A stretch of 64,000 nt of DNA, from the NCBI RefSeq assembly GCF_008728515.1, contig NC_044995.1, forward strand, positions 41,393,576 to 41,457,575, read 5' to 3'. The stretch is from Papio anubis. Lineage: Eukaryota > Chordata > Mammalia > Primates > Cercopithecidae. The position numbers and the translations under genes are program-made. The stretch's first letter is position 1. Each line of letters begins with the position of its first letter. Under the pieces are notes generated by a model that did not search any database, was not told where the DNA came from, and worked only from the letters and a program-made list of their open reading frames with translations. Positions 52,564 through 63,017 of the stretch are shown one piece after another.

Positions 52564-52765
52564 TTTTTTTGTGGGTTTTTTTTTTTTTTTTGAGACGGAG
52601 TCTCACTCTGTCGCCCAGGCTGGAGTGTAGTGGTGGGATCTTGGCTCACCGCAACCTCCGCCTCCTGGGTTCACACCATTCTCCTGCCTCAGCCTCCCAA
52701 GTAGCTGGGACTACAGGCACCTGCCACCACGCCTGGCTAATTTTTTGAGCCACTGTGCCTGGCCT
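52564..52765 (-). mobile_element. AluY with internal deletion, inside Tigger1
   Basis: Jumps from 'gctaattttttg' to 'agccactgtgcctggcc'. The Tigger1 'agcaataaagttt' is duplicated around it. Confidence 0.85.
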
Positions 52766-52785
52766 AGCAATAAAGTTTTTAAGGT

Positions 52786-53003
52786 TTTTTTTGTTTTGCT
52801 TTTGAGACAGGGTCTCACTCTGTTGCACAGGCTGGAGTGCAGTGCTGTGATCATAACACACTGCAGCCTCGTCCTCCTGGGCTCAAGCGATCCTCTCACC
52901 TCAGCCTCCCAAGTAGCTGGGACCACCGGTGAGCACCAACATGCCCGGCTAATTAAAAAAATTTTTTTTGTAGAAACGAGGTCTCACTGTGTTGCCCAAG
53001 CTA
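52786..53003 (-). mobile_element. Alu, truncated, inside Tigger1
   Basis: 'gagacagggtctcactctg' to 'gtgttgcccaagct'. Confidence 0.85.
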
Positions 53004-53239
53004 ATAAAGTATTTTAAAATTAAGGTGTATGATGCTGTTTTAGACATAATGCTACTGCATTATGTCTATATTGTATATAGTCTATATTGTCTATAATGTA
53101 TATATTGCATATGCACATATGGTATAGTGTCAACATAACTTTTACATGCACTAGGAAGCCAAAAATTTTGTGGATCACTTTATCGTGATACTCGCTTTAT
53201 TGTGGTAGTCTAGAACTGAACTCACAGTATCTCTCAGCT

Positions 53240-53385
53240 CTGCCTGTATAATTTTGAGCAAATTACTCAGCCTCTCTGGCCCTCAGTTTCATCATCTGTA
53301 AAACAGGAATAATATTCACACCCGTCTGATGGGGTTGTTGTGAGGATGAAGTGAAGTAATGCATGTGAATTTATTTCTGTTCCCT
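53240..53385 (-). mobile_element. MIR SINE, inverted
   Basis: 'cctcagtttcatcatctgtaaaacagg' to 'ggttgttgtgaggatgaagtg', directly after the Tigger1 end. Confidence 0.7.
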
Positions 53386-53990
53386 TTTTTAAAACAAATT
53401 TTGTTTATTGAGATAGTCTCTCTCTGTTGACAGGCTGGACTACAGTGGCACAATCTCGGCTCACTGCAACCTCCGCCTCCTGAGTTCAAATGATTCTCCT
53501 GCCTCAGCCTCCCAAGTAGCTGGGACTACAGGCACGCACCACCACACCCAGCTAATTTTTGTACTTTTAGTAGAGACGGGGTTTCACCATGTTGGCCAGG
53601 ATAGTCTCGATCTCTTGACCTCGTGATCCGCCCACCTCGGCCTCCCAAAATGCTGGGATTACAGGCGTGAGCCACAGCACCCGGCCTGTCTTCATTTTGT
53701 TAAGAGATAAGGGTCTTACTCTGTTGCCCAGGCTGGAGTGCAGTGACGCTATCACTCCTCACTGCAGCCTTGAATGCCTGGGCTCAAGTGATCCTCTGGC
53801 CTCGGTCTCCCAAGTAGCTGGGACTACAGGCGAGCACCACCACGCCCAGCTAATTTTTAAATTTTTTGTAGAGAGGGGGGTCTTGCCATGTTGCCCAGGC
53901 AGGTCTGGAACTCCCTGGCTCAGGTGATCCTCCCGCTTCAGTCTCCCAAAGTACTGGGATTACAGGCATGAGCTACAATGTCTGGCCACC
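53385..53990 (-). mobile_element. Two Alus in tandem
   Basis: 53385-53686 ends 'gagccacagcacccggcc'; 53690-53988 ends 'gagctacaatgtctggcc'. Confidence 0.88.
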
Positions 53991-54102
53991 CCACCAGCCC
54001 CTTTGCTGTTCTTCAAACACCTAGAACATATTCAGACCTCAAATATCCTAATGCTCTTCCTATCCCCCTGACTCTGCTTGCGTTTTCTTTGCCTTAGACT
54101 TA

Positions 54103-54397
54103 TACTTTTTTTTTTGAGACGGAGTTAGCTCTTGTCACCCAGGCTAGAGTGCAATGGCATGATCTTGACTCACTGCAACCTCCGCCTCCAGGGTTCAAAT
54201 GATTCTCCTGCCTCAGCCTCCTAAGTAGCTGGAATTACAGGCGCCTGCCACTATGCCCAGCTAATTTTTGCATTTTCAGTAGAGACAGGGTTTCGCTGTG
54301 TTGGCCAGGCTGGTCTCAAACTCCTGGCCTCAAGCAATTCCCCTCCCTTAGCTTCTCAAAGTATTGGGATTACAGGCGTGAGCCACTGCTCCCGGCC
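54103..54397 (-). mobile_element. Alu
   Basis: Short T-run to 'gagccactgctcccggcc'. Confidence 0.9.
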
Positions 54398-55332
54398 TAT
54401 TGTTTGTAATTTTGAAGAGGAACCCTGTGTGTGCATTTTCCCTGGGCTCTGCAAATTCTGTTGCCAGCTTCGAGGATTTGTGAAATGAAAAAAGCAATGA
54501 AAAAGGCGATGTTGGAGGAGTCCAGCCGGCCAGGCGAGAGAGGCAGAGTCATGCCCCTTACTGCTGTCAGGACACTAGTGCACATTTGCGGCAATCGGCC
54601 CTGGCCGCAGCCCAGGCGAGGGAGGCAGGGCCCAGGAGCGCTCAGGGTGGAGGATGCTTCTAAGCCTGCCTTCTCCTCCCCTGGACAGCAGGCTGCTGGG
54701 GAGGGGGGTCCAGATGGCAGCACAGGCTGCTCTGGACAGCTGGCATCAGGCTCAGGCCGCCAGAGTCCTTTTCCCCCAACCATATTGTCAGCACCATCAG
54801 CTACCAGCCCAGCCTGGGAGCCACTGGCCTGGCCTGGCAGAGGAGAGCTGATGTCACCCAGCCTGACATCCTGCCCACTCCCCACTTCCTTCAACAGAAG
54901 GATGTGGCGATGTGCAGCAAATAACAGGGAAGTGAGAATAAAAGCCCCTGCCTACGCTGTGGCACTGAATATTCACGGCTGCCCAAGCTCTATGCTCAAA
55001 GCTGACGCAGGTCTTAGAAGGATTGTGAAGGGCTCCAGGCATGTGTGCACGTGTGTGCAAATACATGCATATATGTGCATGAACTTCATACCTGTCTGTG
55101 CCTGTGCAACTGGGCTAGTGGAACTTTCTGTGAGTCTAAGTGTTGCGTAGTTGAAACTAAATTGTACCCGCAGGAATCTATGTGTCAGGGCAATACCACA
55201 TGAGTCTATGTGAATAAGAATTTGGCTGTGCCTGTGTGACTGTAATATGAATGTGTAGGTGTGTGGGGGTGTCACTGTGTGAAGATGCAGAGGAAAACAA
55301 TATTTCACAGTGCCTAGAAATGCAGGTTCCGG

Positions 55333-55738
55333 GGGCTGGGCGCAGTGGCTCACGCCCATATTCCCAGCACTTTGGGAGGCTAAGGCAGGGGAATCACTTG
55401 AGGCCAGCAGTTTGAGACCAGCGTGGGCAACATAGCGACACCCCATCTCTTTTCTTTTCTTTTTTGAGGTAGGGTCTCCTGCTGTTGCCCAGGTAGGTAT
55501 GCAGTGGTGCAATCATAGCTCACTGCAGCCTCCAACTCTTGGAGACTCCATCTTTAAAATAAAATAAAAAAAAAAAAAAAGAAATTAACCAGGCGTGGTG
55601 GTAGGTGCCTGTAATACCAGCTACTCAGGAGGCTGAGGCAGGAGGATTGCTTGAGCCCAGGAGTTTGAGGCTGCAAGTGAGCTACGATTGCCACTGCACT
55701 CCAGCCTGGGTGACAGAACAAGATCCTGTCTGTAAAAA
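55333..55738 (+). mobile_element. Chimeric Alu with inverted Alu piece
   Basis: Plus left part to about 55450, inverted piece about 55451-55545 ('gaggtagggtctcctgctg'), then plus right part 55585-55738. Confidence 0.75.
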
Positions 55739-55745
55739 GAAAGGA

Positions 55746-56060
55746 AGGCTGGGTACAGTGGCTCACGCCTGTAATCTCAGCACTTTGGGAGGCCAAGGCG
55801 GTCGAATCACCTGAAGTTGGGAGTTCTCGACCAGCCTGGCCAATATGGTGAAACTGCATCTCTACTAAGAACACAAAAAATTCGCTGGGTGTGATGGCAC
55901 GTGCCTGTAATCCCAGCTACTCGGGAGACTGAGACAGGAGAAGCACTTGAATCTGGGAGGCAGAGGTTGCAGTTAGGCAAGATCGAGCCACTGCACTCCA
56001 GCCTGGGCGTGACAGAGTGAGACTCTGTCTCAATTAAAAAAAAAAAAAAGAAAAAGAAAA
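55746..56060 (+). mobile_element. Alu
   Basis: 'ggctgggtacagtggctc' to a long A/G-rich tail abutting the L1 end. Confidence 0.9.
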
Positions 56061-56092
56061 GAAAAAAAAAAAGAAAGGAAGAAGGAAAAAAG

Positions 56093-56420
56093 AGTTCATG
56101 TCCTTTGCAGGGACATGGGTGAAGCTGGACACCATCATTCTCAGCAAACTAACACAAGGAACAGAAAACCAAACACCGCATGTTCTCACTCATAGGTGGG
56201 AGTTGAACAATGAGAACACATGGACGCAGGGAGGGGAACATCACACACCCAGGCCCTTTGTTGGGGGTTGGGGGTTAGGGGAGGTATAACATTAGGAGAA
56301 ATACCTAATGTAGATGACAGGTTGATGGGTGCCGCAAACCACCATAGCACGTGTATACCTATGTAACAAACCTGCACGTTCTCTACATTTTTCCCAGAAC
56401 TTAAAGTATAATAAATACAT
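56093..56420 (+). mobile_element. L1 3' end, 5'-truncated
   Basis: 'gttcatgtcctttgcagggacatgg' through 'tgagaacacatgg', 'acctaatgtagatgac' and 'cctgcacgttctc' to 'taataaat' is the primate L1 ORF2 end and 3'UTR. It follows the A-rich tail of an Alu. No intact reading frame. Confidence 0.9.
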
Positions 56421-56689
56421 TAATTAGTTAAAAAGAGGAAGAAGGAAAAAAGAAATGCAGGTTCCAGGTTTAAATCTCTACTCAGCCACTCAGTACCCAT
56501 GGCCACTTGCCTGTGTTGTGTAGTAGTGGGATTCTGTTTGTCTGGGTTTGAGTGTGTGTGTGCTGAATTCAACTCCCTCCAGGAAGTCCTTCTAAATACC
56601 CAAACACGCCCTCTATTTCCATCAGTGTCTTCATCACAATGTGTCATTACATCTTTTTGATCATGTTATTTCATTTCAGTTTCCTCCAC

Positions 56690-56790
56690 TAAATGTCAGC
56701 TCCACTGGGGCAGGCAGTTTTGTTCTGTTAATCGCTGTGTCCCTGGCACCTGGTACATAGTAGGTGCTGAATAAATATTGAATAGATGAA
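56690..56790 (+). mobile_element. L2 3' end
   Basis: 'gtcagctccactggggcaggcag…ctggcacctggtacatagtaggtgctgaataaatatt' is the classic L2 terminus. Confidence 0.75.
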
Positions 56791-56929
56791 AGCAGTGCTG
56801 TGTCTATATGCTCTGTGGGGAAGAGTGGGCACTGGCTGGACACCAGGAGTTCCTGGAGTGCCCAGTGCTCAGTTCTGGTCTCTGTCCCCAGTTGTTCACA
56901 ACACTTGTTTTAACCATGTTCTTCTTCTT

Positions 56930-57093
56930 CTTCTTTTTTTTTTTTGGTGAGACAGAGTCTCACTCTGTCTCCCAGGCTGAAGTGCAGTGATGTGATCATG
57001 GCTCACTGCAGCCTCAACCTCCTGGGCTCAAGCGATCCTCCCACCTCAACCTCCCAAGTATCTTGGATTACAGACGTGAGCCATTGTGCTGGG
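56930..57093 (-). mobile_element. Alu piece
   Basis: 'gtgagacagagtctcactctg' to 'gagccattgtgctgggcc', centre missing. Confidence 0.8.
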
Positions 57094-57257
57094 CCCATCT
57101 TCAATGTTATAGAAATGTTGACATTCTCGGACTCACTGTCTCCTGTATCAAATTCAAGGGAGTGGGGGTGGATTGGTTTATGCTAAGCCTTCTTCCTAAT
57201 CTACAGTTCTAGCATCTAGTCTTAATCTAATCCCCTCTTTAATTCATTTAAGTTTGT

Positions 57258-57520
57258 TTGTTTGTTTTTGAGACAGTTTCGTTCTCGTCACCCAGGCTGG
57301 AGTTCAATGGCACTATCTCAGCTCACTGCAACCCCCGCCTCCCGGGTTCAAGCCATTCTCCTGCCTCAGCATCCTGAGTAGCTGGGACTATAGGCGCATG
57401 CCACTATGCCCAGCTAAGGATTTATTTATTTATTTATTTTTTAGAGACGGGTGTTCCTGGGATCCTCCAGCCAGCCTCCCAAGTAGCTGGGACTATAGGC
57501 TCACACCAGGGTGCCAGGCT
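57258..57520 (-). mobile_element. Alu pieces
   Basis: 57258-57416 left part, then a garbled piece to 57520. Confidence 0.75.
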
Positions 57521-57639
57521 TATTCAACATTTATTGAGCACCTACTGTGTGCCAGCCACTGTTCTAGACCTAATCCTGCCCTCATGGAGCGCAGACCCAA
57601 GAAGGAAGCCAGGCAGGATCCAGAAGTCTTATTTAATCT

Positions 57640-57950
57640 GTTTTTTTTTGTTTTTTTGTTTTTTTTTTGAGATGGAGTCTCACTCTGTCGCCAAGCTGGA
57701 GTGCAGTGGTGTGATCTTTGCTCACTGCAACCTCCGCCTCCCGGGTTTAAGCGATTCTCCTGCCTCAGCCTCCGGGGTAGCTGGGATTACAAGCGCCTGC
57801 CACCATGCCCAGCTAATTTTTGTATTTTTAGTGGAGATGGGGTTTCACCATATTGGCCAGGCTGGTCTCGAACTCCTGACTTCAAGTGATCCGCCTGCCT
57901 CGGCCTCCCAAAGTGCTGAGATTATAGGCGTGAGCCACTGCGCCCAGCTC
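57640..57950 (-). mobile_element. Alu
   Basis: T/G-rich start to 'gagccactgcgcccagct'. Confidence 0.9.
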
Positions 57951-58699
57951 CCTCATTAATCTTGAGTGCATTTCCCCCTAGGCTCTCTCTGTCCAAGGAC
58001 AGAATTTTAGTCTTCACAGTAGGAAATCACCCGTGGGGATCTGTATGTTTATACAGGGATCCTGCTCCCTCACTAGCCGGAGCAGGGACCCCTGCTGGGT
58101 TGGTTGGTTGCTGCTGCCCCAAAGCCTGGTCATAGTGCCCAGCACATAGTAAGTAGACACTTGGTAAAGAGATGTAAAATGAGCTAATAAACAAAACGAT
58201 GGCGCAAAAGCAGGCTCTGCGAGCACGATTTCGCGGAATCCTAGGTGTGTGTCATTACCCACTTTGCAGAGGAGGAAACTGAGATTCAGGAAGGCAAAGC
58301 CGCCTGCCGGGCCCCATCGCAGCTCAGTGCTATGTGGTTATGGGATGTAGCAGAAGAAGCAAGGGTAGCCCCAAAAAACGTTCCCAATTCCCGCAACCCC
58401 CCCCCCCATCCACACCACAGGCAGGAGAGACATAGCAGGGTTTGCACCGATGGGGGGTGGGGTAGGGACCGGGGACAGAGCGACAGTGCAAAGCAACTTA
58501 GGGGTCTCTCTCCTTCTCAGTCCCCAGGGCTGGAGGTGCTGTGCTGGCAGATTAGGAAATGCTCGGCGTTGATGGGGAAGCTTCCGGCGCCCTATCCCCG
58601 GTTCTGGAAGCTGAGGCTCCGGGAACGCTGTTTTGCTGAAGCTGGGCAGCTCCAGTCTCCAGAGCCAGGAAGAGACCCCCGCGCCGATCCGGGAATCCC

Positions 58700-59350
58700 T
58701 GACATCTCGGATTCTCTCCGAACACCCCCATGCTGCTGACCGGGCCGAAGCCCTAAAGGGCATACGGTGGGGGTGGGGGTACGGCTTTCTTGGGGAGCCG
58801 GGGAACTCCCTACAGTCCTGGCCCCCTCCCACCATGGCACCAGGTCCCCCTCCCCACCGCAGCTCGCAGCCCCAAGCTTACCTTGCGGGGGGGCTGGGGA
58901 GGGGATGCCCCGCCCTCTCTGGCCTGGGGGGCGGGAGGGGACGGGGGTGTCCAGACCCTTTGTTTGCTGGTGTGTGTGTATGTGTGTGCGATTGTGAGAG
59001 CCGCCGGGGTGTGGGTCCGTGCGCGCGCGTGCCCGGGCCGTGACGGCCACTGATGTGCTGGACTGCCAGGGTAGAGGTGAAGAGGGAGGGGGAGGAGATG
59101 GGGACTCCTCCGCCCCTGCCCGCCCACTCGCGGGTTTGAATGAAGCGCGAGGGGGAGGGGCGGCAGCGGGAGGGCGTTTTTGTCCGATGGCCCCTCCCCT
59201 CCATGCACGGGGGAATCCCCCCCATCTGGAGACTTTCGCTCGCTCTCTTCGGGCACCGCCTGCGACGTCGGCTCCAGGGGAGACTGGGAAGAGGCGCCCC
59301 TCACCCGAGTGGCTGGAGCTCCTCCTATCCAGCCTGACCCCCGATGGAGC
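58700..59350. promoter_or_regulatory. Orphan CpG-rich block between PDE4A and CDC37
   Basis: CpG-dense with gt/gc alternating runs (58970-59035) and several cccgccc boxes. A long open frame on the minus strand is Pro/Arg/Gly-rich and shows no recognisable protein, so I do not call a gene. It may be a distal CDC37 element or an unannotated start. Confidence 0.45.
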
Positions 59351-59695
59351 ACCCTTTAATCTAAAATAATCCTGGCCCGAGACTGCAACACGGCCTATTA
59401 TCCTGATATAAAAGCGTGGATTGGGATGCATGGAAGTATGAGGCCAGGGCCCTGCATGCTTAGAGTAATGGAGTCCTTAGAGCCCCGGCGGAGGAAGGGT
59501 ACCCCCAGACAAACGGGGAGGGACTATGCGTGACCCCAGACTGTGACGACAAGGAAAGCCCCCTTCCACCTCTCCAAGATTCCCCCACCAAGCGCGGGGC
59601 CAGGAATACGCGCCGTAGGCTAGACTCTAGCGACACCCAGCGGTCACGCGGGATGGGGCGCCGAGACCCGTTATGGGAGTCCGGGTGATTCCAAA

Positions 59696-59724
59696 GTGTG
59701 TGTGTGTGTATGTGCGCGCGCGCG
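59696..59724 (+). repeat. Perfect alternating purine-pyrimidine tract (Z-DNA prone)
   Basis: Twenty-nine bases alternate without a break, (GT)n then (GC)n: seven GT, one AT, two GT, then a GC run. It lies about 680 bp upstream of the CDC37 ATG. Confidence 0.8.
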
Positions 59725-60273
59725 AGTCCTTGCTGCTAATGGCCGGAGCTGGAGGACGAGGAGAAGTCTGTTGCCGAGGCGGGGAAACCCCAGCTCCCAA
59801 GGCAGAGCCACAATCTCCCCTCCATGTTTAATCCCTCAAGGGGAGGGCCATTCCACCCTCGATTTAGACACCCCCAGGGCAGGTCCAGTCCTCCTCGGGC
59901 TGAGAAAGTCCCAGGAGTCGTCAGGCGCCCCTCTCCAGCGCAGGCTTAAGTCCCCGTTTACGAAGGGCAGGGGGAGGGCCTTCCCGCGGTGTCCCTTCCC
60001 CTTGCAGACGTCACTGCGGCGTAGCTGAGGGGACAGTCCTCTCAGTCTCATCAACCGTCCTCTCCCTGCCACCCCAAACGCCCACCGTGGAGAGGCGGGA
60101 GATGAGGGGGGCTAGGAGTTGAAGCGCCCACTCATGCCCCCAGGAGACCTAGCGGAGCCCCTGCGCCCGATGAGGTGGAGTCTCTGCGGGAACTCCAGGG
60201 GGCTGGAACACTTGCGCAGGGCCCTTTAAGGCAGAATGGGTAGCCAGTGCCGCTGCCGAGGTTACTAGGGATG

Positions 60274-60281
60274 TGACGTCA
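60274..60281. promoter_or_regulatory. Palindromic CRE in the CDC37 promoter
   Basis: A perfect TGACGTCA, the CREB/ATF consensus, 123 bp upstream of the CDC37 ATG in a CpG-rich segment. It is the only full palindrome in this promoter. Confidence 0.75.
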
Positions 60282-60308
60282 CGCACGGGCGGGGTTCCCG
60301 CACTCGGG

Positions 60309-60328
60309 CGGAAGCGGAAGGGGCGGGG
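60309..60328 (+). promoter_or_regulatory. Tandem ETS sites and GC box, CDC37 core promoter
   Basis: CGGAAG at 60309-60314 and again at 60315-60320, then GGGGCGGGG at 60320-60328. Paired ETS sites plus an Sp1 box without TATA are typical of housekeeping promoters. Transcription probably starts between here and the ATG at 60404. Confidence 0.6.
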
Positions 60329-60344
60329 CTCCGCGCACCAAGTC

Positions 60345-60425
60345 TCCAGCGCCGCAGCCGTCGCCGCCAACCGAGCCGTAGCGGGCTGGGCCGCCAAGGC
60401 AAGATGGTGGACTACAGCGTGTGGG
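60345..60425 (+). ncRNA. MIR1181: Candidate miR-1181 precursor ortholog over the CDC37 start
   Basis: From memory, human mir-1181 is annotated at the CDC37 5' end, and its hairpin runs through the CDC37 ATG to 'tacagcgtgtggg'. Here the same stretch is present. The 21-nt segment corresponding to the mature arm is 60358-60378 and differs from the human sequence I recall at one base (gccaaccg instead of gccacccg). Upstream bases of the hairpin arm also differ (ctccagcgccgcag). Whether the locus is a real microRNA or a 5'UTR fragment is unclear. Confidence 0.55.
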
Positions 60426-60505
60426 ACCACATTGAGGTGTCTGATGATGAAGACGAGACGCACCCCAACATCGACACGGCCAGCCTCTTCCGCTGGCGGC
60501 ATCAG
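60404..60505 (+). CDS. CDC37: CDC37 first coding exon
   Basis: Thirty-four codons from ATG at 60404 (context ggcaagATGG) to CATCAG|gtaagg, starting MVDYSVWDHIEVSDDEDETH and ending SLFRWRHQ. CDC37 is the co-chaperone that recruits protein kinases to HSP90. The N-terminal tip contacts clients, and Ser13 within VSDDEDE is the CK2 phosphorylation site required for function (family knowledge). The exon ends in phase 0. The next coding exon (ARVERMEQFQ in the human protein) is not found before the right edge, so the rest of the gene lies outside. The GC-rich promoter has CRE, ETS and GC-box motifs. PDE4A is divergent upstream. Confidence 0.98.
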
Positions 60506-60529
60506 GTAAGGCGCGCGCGCCCATCCCTT

Positions 60530-61600
60530 TCCCCACTCCCGGACCCCACTCCAGAGTTGTGGTCCCCGATACTGCCCAGGGACGCCGCTGTTCATACCTA
60601 GGATTCTCACCCCCTCAGTCTGGACTTTCAGGAGCCTCGATTCAACTCCAGGACCCCAGTACCACTGGGACTCTGAGTCCCTGCTCGGGATCTCCCCCCT
60701 CACCCCCTGCTCCGATTTTTGCGTGGGATTCCCTATTCACCCCCTAGAACTTCTTCAGTCTGGACTCCCTTAGACGAGTCTCCCTAATTCTGTTCGGAGT
60801 TAACATTTACACCCAGAACTCTGCCTCAAAGTTTAGACCCCAAATTCTTCTAGATGATCCCTCATCTTATTCGGGTATCCACTCCCTATCTGGGATCTCA
60901 CGTCGCCCACCCCCACCTCCGTAGTCTGGACCCCCAATACTTTGGTCTGTCCTGGGATCTACTTTCCGGGATCTTGATCCGGGGTTCCCATTCAGATCCG
61001 GAGTCGCCACTCCTTTTCTAAACGGTACAAGGAACTCTGTGCTACTCTGATGTTCCTGTCCCTGCCCACACCCAGGACCCCCTTCCTAGAGTGTAGACCC
61101 GTCCCCCTTCAGGATCCTTAGTCTCACCGAGGACTTCGGTTGTGGAACCTGGTTCCCCTCTGGATCTAACTACCAGCTCCACCCCGACAGAGCCTCACAT
61201 TCCAGCCTCTCCTTTGGCCTCGGGTAGACCCATTTCCCGTTAGACCAGGAAATCCTGCCCACGTGGCTTCCGGCCCAGCCAGAGCCCCTGCCCCTACTTG
61301 GTATTGCAGACCCTGTCACCACCCACCTCCCAGACTGGCTTCCTGTATGAGCCTTGGCCAGCATTGGAAACTCCCCTAACTCAAGCCCAGGACCCCAAAC
61401 CCACCCCACCTTGTGTCCCCAACCTGATTGCTACTCTGTGACCCAAATTGTCCCTGCTCTTTTCCAGGGACTCCGGGTCCGATTCTAAATTCACTACCCC
61501 TTCTTCTATCGGACCACAACAGAACCCCCAAATCCAGACCCCAGAATCCCAAGTCTGAGTGATCCATGTCCTACCACCCCCTCAGTGCTCACAAGCCAAT
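60530..61600 (+). repeat. Decayed 'tctggacccc / gggatct' tandem repeat in CDC37 intron 1
   Basis: Variants of 'agtctggaccccc', 'ctgggatct' and 'cccaattcttct' recur roughly every 30-60 bp across about 1 kb, with a pyrimidine-rich plus strand. The units have diverged too far to define a clean period by eye. Confidence 0.5.
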
Positions 61601-61683
61601 GGGGTGACTAAGACTTAAAGGTTTAACCTCCTGCTACCCCAAATCAGTGTGCCTGCATCACATATCAGTGTCTGTTGTACTCC

Positions 61684-61990
61684 TTTTTTTTGTTTTGTTT
61701 TGTTTTTGAGATGGAGTTTCCTTCTTGTCGCCCAGGCTGGAGTGCAGTGGCACAATCTTGGCTCACTGCAACCTCTGCCTCCCGGGTTCAAGCAATTCTC
61801 CTGCCTCAGCCTCCTGAATAGCTGGGATTACAGGCATGCACCACCACGCCTGGCTAATTTTGTATCTTTAGTAGAGACAGGGTTTCTCCATGTTGGTCAG
61901 GCTGGTCTCGAACTCCCGACCTCAGGTGATCCACCCACCTCGGCCTCCCAGAGTGCTGGGATTACAGGCGTGAGCCACTGCACCCAGCCG
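61684..61990 (-). mobile_element. Alu in CDC37 intron 1
   Basis: Flanked by 'gttgtactc'. Confidence 0.93.
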
Positions 61991-63017
61991 TGTTGTACTC
62001 TTAAACTAAGGGCATATACCTTTCAGAACCTTCTAGTGAGGATCTCTTACCCCACCCTCCCATAGGACAACTCCCCATCATTTATCCAAAAACAACTAGA
62101 AGGTCCCTTCCCCGTCATTTTGGAATACTCCAGAATACGGCATTAGTCTCTTTATCTAGCTCCCAGTCCCACCTCCAGACCTATTCCTTAAATCCTGAGT
62201 CTCCTGGGTAGTGTACCTGCCAAGCGAGCCACTGGAGTGTGGGAAGAAAGTTCTAGCGCTTCTATTTCTTGCCGTGTGTAACATTTTATTATGAAATATT
62301 TAAGACTTCCACAAAGCTCCAAAGACTATTCTTGGGAAGACCTATTTCTGTCACATAAAGAGGTTAATCTTTACTACTGTGGAGAATGGTTTGGTCCTGC
62401 CGAGTGGGAGGGCCCCCCCCCCGCAGCGTAGTGTACCTGCCACACCCTCCTCCCTCTGGCAGGGAGCTGTTCCTGTCCTACCGCTGAGAACCCGGTGGTT
62501 GTAGTGGCACGTAAGGGAGGCAGGGGGCTTCAGCGTCTCCAGCACAGGTTCAAGGACAGGCAAGCTTGCGTTCCAATCCTAGTCCTGCCTCTTGCTGCTT
62601 CTTTCTTTCTTTGATGTGGCAAGACTCAGGCCTCCCTGAGCCCGTATGAAACCTGGGATACTATGACCCCACCTCCCTGAGACCTTTGTAAGAATAAATT
62701 AAGACTGGGTCAAGAAAACTTGGGGCAGGTTTGGAAGGAAGCATTGTGGAGGGGAAGGAGAGATCGCTGTGGTTCTGAGCACAGGCCTGACTAGGTTCAA
62801 ATCTCAGCTCTGTCTGTATCACTCACATGCTGCGTGACTGCCAGGGAATTGTTTGATTGCTCTGTGCCTGAGCACCTGAGAATCTGAATGATGTCCACCC
62901 CATAGGGTTGTTGTAAGGGTTACCTTATTCGTTTAATATTTGTAATCCTTTTGGGGCAGTAGCTATTACCGTCATCATCATTTAAATAATTTTTGTGAAT
63001 GGTTAAAAAAAAATTCC

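Larger units (their letters stand above)
50600..53250 (+). mobile_element. Tigger1 DNA-transposon fossil, split by Alus
   Basis: Tigger1 (pogo-like) pieces lie in order at 50607-50740 ('agaagctgcagcaagttacccagaag'), 51322-51755 ('gaagtcaatgactggcttcaaagg' … 'cagcccattgatcaaggagtac'), 52085-52235 ('gccacaaccaccccaactttcagcaacc') and 53003-53250, which ends in a TIR-like 'ctctgcctgta'. Six to seven Alus interrupt it. The DDE transposase frame (…LQPxDQGV-type segment near 51715) is broken by frameshifts and stops, so it is inactive. The match is to my memory of the consensus. Confidence 0.85.
46791..60220. other. PDE4A-CDC37 intergenic interval
   Basis: About 13.4 kb between the divergent genes. 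It holds the PDE4A8 promoter, an L2 fossil broken by Alus (47.7-48.9 kb), a Tigger1 fossil (50.6-53.25 kb), an L1 3' end (56.1-56.4 kb), many Alus, unique sequence at 54.4-55.3 kb and an orphan CpG block at 58.7-59.35 kb. No further protein-coding gene is supported. Confidence 0.7.
60220..60545. promoter_or_regulatory. CDC37 CpG-rich island
   Basis: Dense CpG from the CRE through exon 1 and into the start of intron 1 (gcgcgcgccc). Flanks on both sides are visibly poorer in CpG. Confidence 0.7.

Noticed and set aside
54431..55150. 239-codon plus-strand open frame in the intergenic interval
   Set aside because: No recognised domain, no splice or promoter context; ends in TG-rich DNA. Kept as unannotated unique sequence.
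58592..59431. 279-codon open frame on the minus strand upstream of CDC37
   Set aside because: Pro/Arg/Gly/Ser-rich translation of CpG-dense DNA with no recognised domain; open frames are expected at this GC content.
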